In this document: positions 59,009 through 64,000 of the stretch, piece after piece
How the letters are laid out: the number at the start of each line of letters is the position of its first letter
Numbering within the stretch: the stretch's first letter is position 1
Assembly: GCA_963691705.1 (NCBI GenBank)
Contig: OY829540.1
Coordinates: 68,310,367-68,374,366 of the forward strand
DNA length: 64,000 nucleotides
Direction: 5' to 3'
From: Viola odorata
Lineage: Eukaryota > Streptophyta > Magnoliopsida > Malpighiales > Violaceae
The notes under the pieces: model-generated
Databases searched by the model: none
What the model saw: only the letters and a program-made list of their open reading frames with translations
Told to the model about the DNA's origin: nothing
Position numbers and translations under genes: made by a program

Positions 59009-60930
59009 TCATAACTTTAGGACTGCAAATGAGTAAAACCGAGTATTGATGGGTTTAAATTTAAGTCATTAAAATCTAAAAAGTATGAGCGATAAGGTTA
59101 GACTTGACTTAAGCAACTCAAATTAACCTTTACTTGTTTATTTTGCTACATAAATCTAATTAAGTTTTGACTCCTTAAGCACCTTAACCTTAATTAAACA
59201 CTGGTTAAGATAATCAAACTTGGCTTAATGGTAATTTGCTTGGAAGTAGCTATTGAATTGTGTAATTAATTACAAAATAATGAACTTTGATTTCTTAGGT
59301 ATGAACCAGAAGAATTCTTGATTTTAGTAAACCTAACTCGTGAGTGCAATCGAACTTTATTTTGTGGAATTTTAGATTAGTAGCTTCATAATGCAAGAAT
59401 TATTTGTTCAAATTTTTTTTGTTTGATATATATACTATAATATAATCTTGTTTTTTTTATTGGTGTCCCATTTATTATTATCTCTTCTTTGCACTATTTT
59501 TTTTATGGAAAGTAGGTTTTGTTAACAAAAATTGACAATATTTTAAAGGAAACTTATAGAATTGGGCCTTAGAAAACTCATTGGGCTTAGAGTTCGAATC
59601 TTAATCTATTGGGCCTTAGAAAACTCATTGGGCTTAGAATTCGAACCTTACCCAATTTTTCCAATTAAAGTTAATGTTTTTAATTTAGAATCATACTTTT
59701 GCCACAGAAACTGCAATTTCTGCACATGCCATATATTCCATTATCAAGATCTTGGAACTGAGATGTGCAAATGCAAGCTTTCTTCTTAAATTGTCATAAA
59801 TAAATCCCAAATTCCCAATCCAAGTGCTAGTCCACTTCTGATTAGCCATATTGTCAAATTATTAGGACTGCTCCATGCCACAATATGTGGTCCAACCCCC
59901 AAGCCTTTTGGACCACACTCATCTTCTACTTAATGGCTTAAATTGAGTTTACCCAAATCGAGAAAGTTACAAATTTTAATACTGTATAATTGAAAAAGTA
60001 CAGTCTTCTATTCAAAAAGAGTAAACGTGAACGAATATAGTTTATGTGAATGATTTGATACTTTGGTAGTCGTTTAGGTAAAAAGAAGATAATTACCTAT
60101 TAGAAATATATTTTAACTGATCTTGTTCATTGGTCAATTCGGTACAAATACGATTAGTCATGAATACAACACTGGAAAACAGAATGGCATTTTGGGGATC
60201 CTCTCATTCGCAAGAGGACCACTTTGAGTCTTTGAGCTCGAGCGATCATATGTTGAAGTACGTATGATAATATTATACAATCATCGCTTGTTCTTTTAAG
60301 ATCATGATCATTTTCTTTTGGGGATCTGCACGTACATGTGTATATGTTTTGATGTAGTAGTGATGATGAGGGAAATCACATGCTTTCTCTGTACAGATTG
60401 GAATAAATTGAAATGAAAGATGTGGTCCTGATCCTGGGACTTAATTGTAAGACGATTCGCTACAAATTTTCCGTGAGACTCGAATCTAAATTTTTACTAC
60501 TAATAATAACAATCATTAATTCTAAAACAAAAAAAAATTAAGGAAAAAAAGAGATGGGTTTGAATTAATTGTTGGATAAATGTAGTTGGGGAGATGAATT
60601 GAGACTTTGAGGCATGGAAATTCCGTGTACCCGTTGCGCTACGGCCGGTACTTTACAGTTTCCATGGGCCTGTGCGTAATCCCTCCATTTCTTTTATTCT
60701 TTTATATTTTTCAATTTATATTGCTGGCCAAATAAATATAATTCTCATAATTGCTTTTTGTTGTTGTCAGAATTATGATAATTGCCGGCCAATATCATTA
60801 TCAAGTTGCACAGTACCATTAATAAACATTTAATATAATCAGTTCTTAAAGGATATGCGTTCTCGGTTTCGTAGTTAGTGATACAATTAAAGTCACGAGT
60901 GGCATCTCATTAATTCCTTCGTGCACCTTA
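59009..60930. other. Intergenic DNA with a tandem 48-bp repeat
   Basis: No gene is seen. At about 59563-59656 a 48-bp unit beginning ATTGGGCCTTAGAAAACTC occurs twice in tandem with a few differences. The rest is ordinary A+T-rich DNA. Confidence 0.5.
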
Positions 60931-62515
60931 TTTGCATTAGGCTTAAATGGATTTTGGGCCCCTGCAGTGCAATTGATTGACTTTTTTCACCCCTCTAACG
61001 AATTTTTGACTTATCTCATCCCTCAACTTAAGCACAAAAAATTTATTTCATCCCTCCCACTGACGCCGTCCACATTTGCCGTCTGTTTGCTGACGTGGCG
61101 TGCCACGTTAGTTGCCACATCAACGAGTGCTGACGTGGCACGCCACGTCAGCAAACAGTACCGGGTCGATCTCGAAACGAGTCGAAAAAACGGGCTGAAT
61201 TTTAAATAGGATTTTGAGTCCCTGCAGTCTAATTGATTGACTTATTTCATCCCTCTGACAGATTTTTGACTTATTTCAGCCCTCCACTTAAGCCCAATGA
61301 TTTATTTTATTCCCCCGCCTAACGCCATCCACATTTTCCGTCTGTTTGTTGACGCGGCACGTCGCTACATCACCGACTACTGACGTGTCACGCCACGTCA
61401 TTTTTTCTTTCTTTCCCTTTTCTTTTCTTTTCTTTTCTTTTTTTCTTTTTCTTCTTCCTCCTCCGTCACCAACCGGCCATCAACCTTCTCACTCTCCATT
61501 GGCTCTTGGCCTCCTCCTCCTCCATCACAGCACCAACCATCATCAATTAATTAATTTTAATTTTACCATCTCCCCAAAACTTCCAAAACTGCAAAATCAA
61601 ACCACCAAACTGCAAAATCAAACCACCAAACCAATTAATTAATTTTAATTCTAATTTCACACCCAATCTTCCTACCTTCTTTCTTTTCCAAAATCAAAAA
61701 TCAACACCCACATCTCAATCCGGCCAGTACCATCACCACACCACCGCCCATCTCTCTCTACTGGCATCCACAACCACACCCACACCCACACCACTGCCGA
61801 TCTCTCACCGTCGGCCTCCTGCAAAACAACACCATCATCACTAACAAAACCAAATCAACCCAAAAAAATAAATTTAAAAAAATTCCACAGCCATACCTAA
61901 CTACCTAAGAACAAAAATTTACAATTCCCAAACAAACGACACTCCATACCCAACCCAAAAGTAAGAAGGTATAATAAAATTGAAAAAGGAAGAAAAAAAA
62001 AGCTCCGTGGCTGCGCAGAAAAAAAGAAAGAGAAGAAAAAAAAAGAAAAGAAAAAGAAAAAGAATGACGTGTCAATTGGCGTGGCGTGACACGTCAGCAG
62101 TCGGTGACGTGGCGATTGACGTGGCACGACCTGTCAACAAACAGACGAAAAATGTCGATGGCGTTAGGCGGAGGGATGAAATAAATCATTGAGCTTAAGT
62201 AGAGGGCTGAAATAAGTCAAAACTCCGTCAGAGGGATGAAATAAGTCAATCAATTAGACTGCAGGGACTCAAAATCCTATTTAAAATTCAGCCCGTTTTT
62301 TCGACCCGTTTCGAGATCGACCCGGTACTGTTTGCTGACGTGGCACGCCACGTCAGCAAACAGACGGAAAATGTGGACGGCGTCAGTGGGAGGGATGAAA
62401 TAAATTTTTTGTGCTTAAGTTGAGGGATGAGATAAGTCAAAAATTCGTTAGAGGGGTGAAAAAAGTCAATCAATTGGACTGCAGGGGCCCAAAATCCATT
62501 TAAGCCTTTGCATTA
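60931..62515. mobile_element. Mutator-like element (MULE) with long, tandemly doubled TIRs and 9-bp TSD
   Basis: The element is 60940-62506 (1567 bp). TTTGCATTA at 60931-60939 is repeated exactly at 62507-62515. A 9-bp duplication is the mark of Mutator-type transposition. The ends are GGCTTAAATGG and CCATTTAAGCC, and the inverted arms reach about 450-480 bp on each side. Each arm consists of two related units, an outer one beginning ATTTTGGGCCCCTGCAG and an inner one beginning ATTTTGAGTCCCTGCAG. Next to the arms lie poly-pyrimidine (left) and poly-purine (right) tracts. The central part (about 61460-61980) is A/C-rich with duplicated CTGCAAAATCAAACCACCAA units and has no transposase-like ORF, so the element is non-autonomous. 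Confidence 0.9.
61131..61150. promoter_or_regulatory. bZIP-type palindrome inside the MULE end
   Basis: TGACGTGGC and GCCACGTCA face each other around two bases. The same 20-bp palindrome recurs at 62336-62355 in the right arm and at 63187-63206 in the second element. It combines a TGACG core with a G/C-hybrid box, as recognised by TGA and HY5-like bZIPs. Function is inferred. Confidence 0.5.
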
Positions 62516-63007
62516 TATACATGTCAAACATATAAATCTAGTAGTTTGTATAATTTGTTTATTTTGTTACTATAGTAAGTCTGTAGGCTAGATGTATTAG
62601 TTGGTTTCATGCACGGTCAAGCATGGGTCGGGTCGGATTGTATCGGTCAGTTTATAGGATTAGATCTTCCTAATCTCTAATCGAACTATATCCGAAATAG
62701 TTCAGTCAGATTTAGATTCGGATAAATCTCTTTAGTAACCGATCACATCTGATAATTTTAATTCGGATCAATTCTGAATTTTGTTTAAATTTCGGATTTA
62801 TAAGATTCATATATTTCAACACTTCAGGTCGGATTATTTATGAAAATAAAAACATTTTGTCCTGTTTAATGTTTATATACTTTTACTAATTAATGCGCTA
62901 ATAAATGACGATCCGATCCAAAAGCAACGAAACAAACACAGGATTTCTCTTCCTAATCTAATCGTTGCCAAAACCATTCATTATTCTTTTACTTCAACTT
63001 TTCCTTA
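62516..63007. other. Short spacer between the two MULE copies
   Basis: No gene is seen. From about 62625 to 62830 are GGTCGGGTCGGAT, TTCGGATAA and related motifs in both orientations, like a heavily decayed member of the TCGGAT hAT family seen at 23.4 kb. Confidence 0.4.
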
Positions 63008-63487
63008 GGCTTAAATGGATTTTGGGTCCCTGCAGTCCAATTGATTGACTTTTTTTACCCCTCTGACGAATTTTTGACTTATCTCCTCCCTCAACTTATA
63101 GCCCAATAATTTATTTCGTCCCTCCTTCTGACGCCATCCACATTTTCCGTCTGTTTGCTGACGTGGCGGGCCACGTCACCGATTGCTGACGTGGCACGCC
63201 ACGTCAGCAAACAGAACCGGGTCGAGCTCGAAACGGGTCGAAAATCGGGCTGAATTTTAAATGGTCCCTGCAGTCTAATTGATTGACTTATTTCAGCCCT
63301 CTGTTTTTAAAAAGTAGTATTACATCCTTCCACTGTAGTTTTATGTTGGATTTCAGCCCTCACCCTAACGTCATTCAATTTTTCCGTCCGTTTGCGTACG
63401 TGTCGTGTCACATGTCACTGACTGTTGACGTGTCATGCCACCGATTGCTGACGTGTCACGCCACGTAGGTAAAAGCCAAACGGAATA

Positions 63488-63615
63488 AATAATTTATGGG
63501 TGGGCTATTAGTACCTCTAATTATTAGTTATAATCAATTTGTCCATTAAAATTTAAATATATAAAAAAAATGCGAATAAATAATTACAGTACTAATGGCC
63601 CACCCATAACTAAAT
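63488..63615. repeat. Nested inverted repeat within the second MULE
   Basis: TTATGGGTGGGCTATTAGTAC near 63493-63513 pairs with GTACTAATGGCCCACCCATAA near 63590-63611, with one mismatch. The loop is A+T-rich. It could be a small nested MITE; no target duplication was identified. Confidence 0.6.
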
Positions 63616-63750
63616 TTATATATAATAAATATATGAACAAAACATATATATCTTATTTGAAAACCTAAATATTAATAATTTTATAATAAAATTTAAATAT
63701 TTAACAACATAATAATTAATAATTTAAAACAACCTCGGATCGAGAGATGA

Positions 63751-63959
63751 TCATATTGTTGGTGTTATTGTTGAAAAAGATAGGAGATAATAGCCAGAGT
63801 TTATTAAAATGTTAACATAGAAGCTGTCCAGCTCAGTTGATAGAGCGCATGGCTCTGAACCATGATGTCGTGGGTTCGAGCCCCACTTCTGCTCTTTTGC
63901 TGGTGTTCTTGTTGAAAAACATGGAAGGTAATAGTCATATTTTATTAAAATATTTTCAA
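63751..63959 (+). repeat. Imperfect 63-bp direct repeats flanking the tRNA-like sequence
   Basis: The left copy (about 63751-63818) and right copy (about 63896-63959) share GTTGGTGTT/GCTGGTGTT, TTGTTGAAAAA, a GGA/GATAATAG-like middle and TTTATTAAAAT. They differ at about one base in five. They bracket the tRNA-like unit precisely, which points to a duplication or insertion event. Confidence 0.7.
63822..63894 (+). tRNA. tRNA-Lys-like sequence with CTG anticodon, probable tRNA pseudogene
   Basis: The core is a good tRNA: D-arm GCTC...GAGC, anticodon stem CATGG/CCATG around loop CTCTGAA, and T-arm GTGGG TTCGAGC CCCAC. Compared with the plant tRNA-Lys(CTT) I know, the body is nearly identical. 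The anticodon, however, reads CTG, which would decode Gln CAG, and the anticodon stem carries paired changes that keep it complementary. The acceptor stem pairs at only about four of seven positions, so it is unlikely to work as a normal tRNA. It has intact A- and B-box regions for RNA polymerase III. It could also be the head of a tRNA-Lys-derived SINE. Confidence 0.55.
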
Positions 63960-64000
63960 ACGGACGAAAAAATTGGATGGCGTTAGGATGAGGGCTGAAA

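Larger units (their letters stand above)
63008..64000. mobile_element. Second MULE copy, cut by the window edge
   Basis: It begins GGCTTAAATGGATTTTGGG, as the complete element does, and continues with the same outer and inner units (CCCTGCAGTCCAATTGATTG, then a second CCCTGCAGTCTAATTGATTG unit). At 63959-64000 the reverse-orientation end sequence reappears (GGACG, TTGGATGGCGTTAGG, AGGGCTGAAA), so the right arm has just begun. Its outer end and target duplication lie outside the window. The interior differs entirely from that of the first copy and holds the tRNA-like sequence and a small nested inverted repeat. Confidence 0.8.

Noticed and set aside
61346..62127. ORFs within the MULE on both strands
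   Set aside because: They translate TIR and poly-pyrimidine or poly-purine sequence; none resembles a transposase.
1..64000. CRISPR arrays, bacterial operons or viral genes
   Set aside because: No array of spaced repeats, no ribosome-binding-site-led gene series and no capsid, reverse transcriptase or replicase-like ORF was seen. The window is plain plant nuclear DNA.

Overview
The window is nuclear DNA of a flowering plant, almost certainly a eudicot. GT-AG introns, plant-only gene families, long A+T-rich intergenic stretches and several kinds of plant transposon remnant all point the same way. The species cannot be named from the sequence. All gene calls rest on reading translations and splice sites by eye; no database search was run.

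Left part (0.5-19 kb) is gene-dense. In order: CRR7 (minus, chloroplast NDH assembly), an uncharacterised 281-residue plant protein (plus), the intronless receptor kinase RPK2 (plus), a decayed Raf-like kinase fragment (plus), an AFP/Ninja-family ABA and jasmonate co-repressor (minus) with a cluster of ACGT-core ABA-type elements upstream, and a G3BP-like NTF2+RRM+RGG protein (minus). For CRR7, the 281-residue protein, AFP and the G3BP-like gene every exon junction was rebuilt and keeps one open frame.

Middle part (19-28 kb) is a small BAHD acyltransferase cluster broken up by transposons. It has two intact genes facing each other (plus at 21.9-23.3 kb, minus at 26.6-28.1 kb), two decayed copies (20.6-21.1 kb and 24.9-25.1 kb), a Copia-like LTR fragment abutting the first relic, and a 1.4-kb non-autonomous hAT element with an intact 8-bp target duplication between the genes.

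Right-middle part (28-58 kb) is sparse: a CIN-type TCP transcription factor (33.4-34.5 kb), TAF8 (37.9-39.1 kb), a LONGIFOLIA/TRM microtubule-associated regulator (minus, 42.4-46.5 kb) and an FCP1/NIF-like HAD-fold protein (minus, 54.6-56.6 kb) whose catalytic signature reads DLN where active enzymes have DxD. Between them lie MITE-type elements and A+T-rich DNA without recognisable genes.

Right end (58-64 kb) is mobile-element territory: a hAT element with an 8-bp target duplication, then a 1.57-kb Mutator-like element with a 9-bp target duplication and very long, tandemly doubled inverted ends. A second copy of the same family starts at 63.0 kb and runs off the window. That copy carries a tRNA-Lys-like sequence with a CTG anticodon between imperfect direct repeats.

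The genes do not form a pathway; apart from the BAHD cluster they are ordinary neighbours. I found no clear new multi-gene system. The strongest leads are the Mutator-like family with its tRNA-like cargo and bZIP-type palindromes, the upstream ORFs of TCP and TAF8, and the altered HAD catalytic motif.
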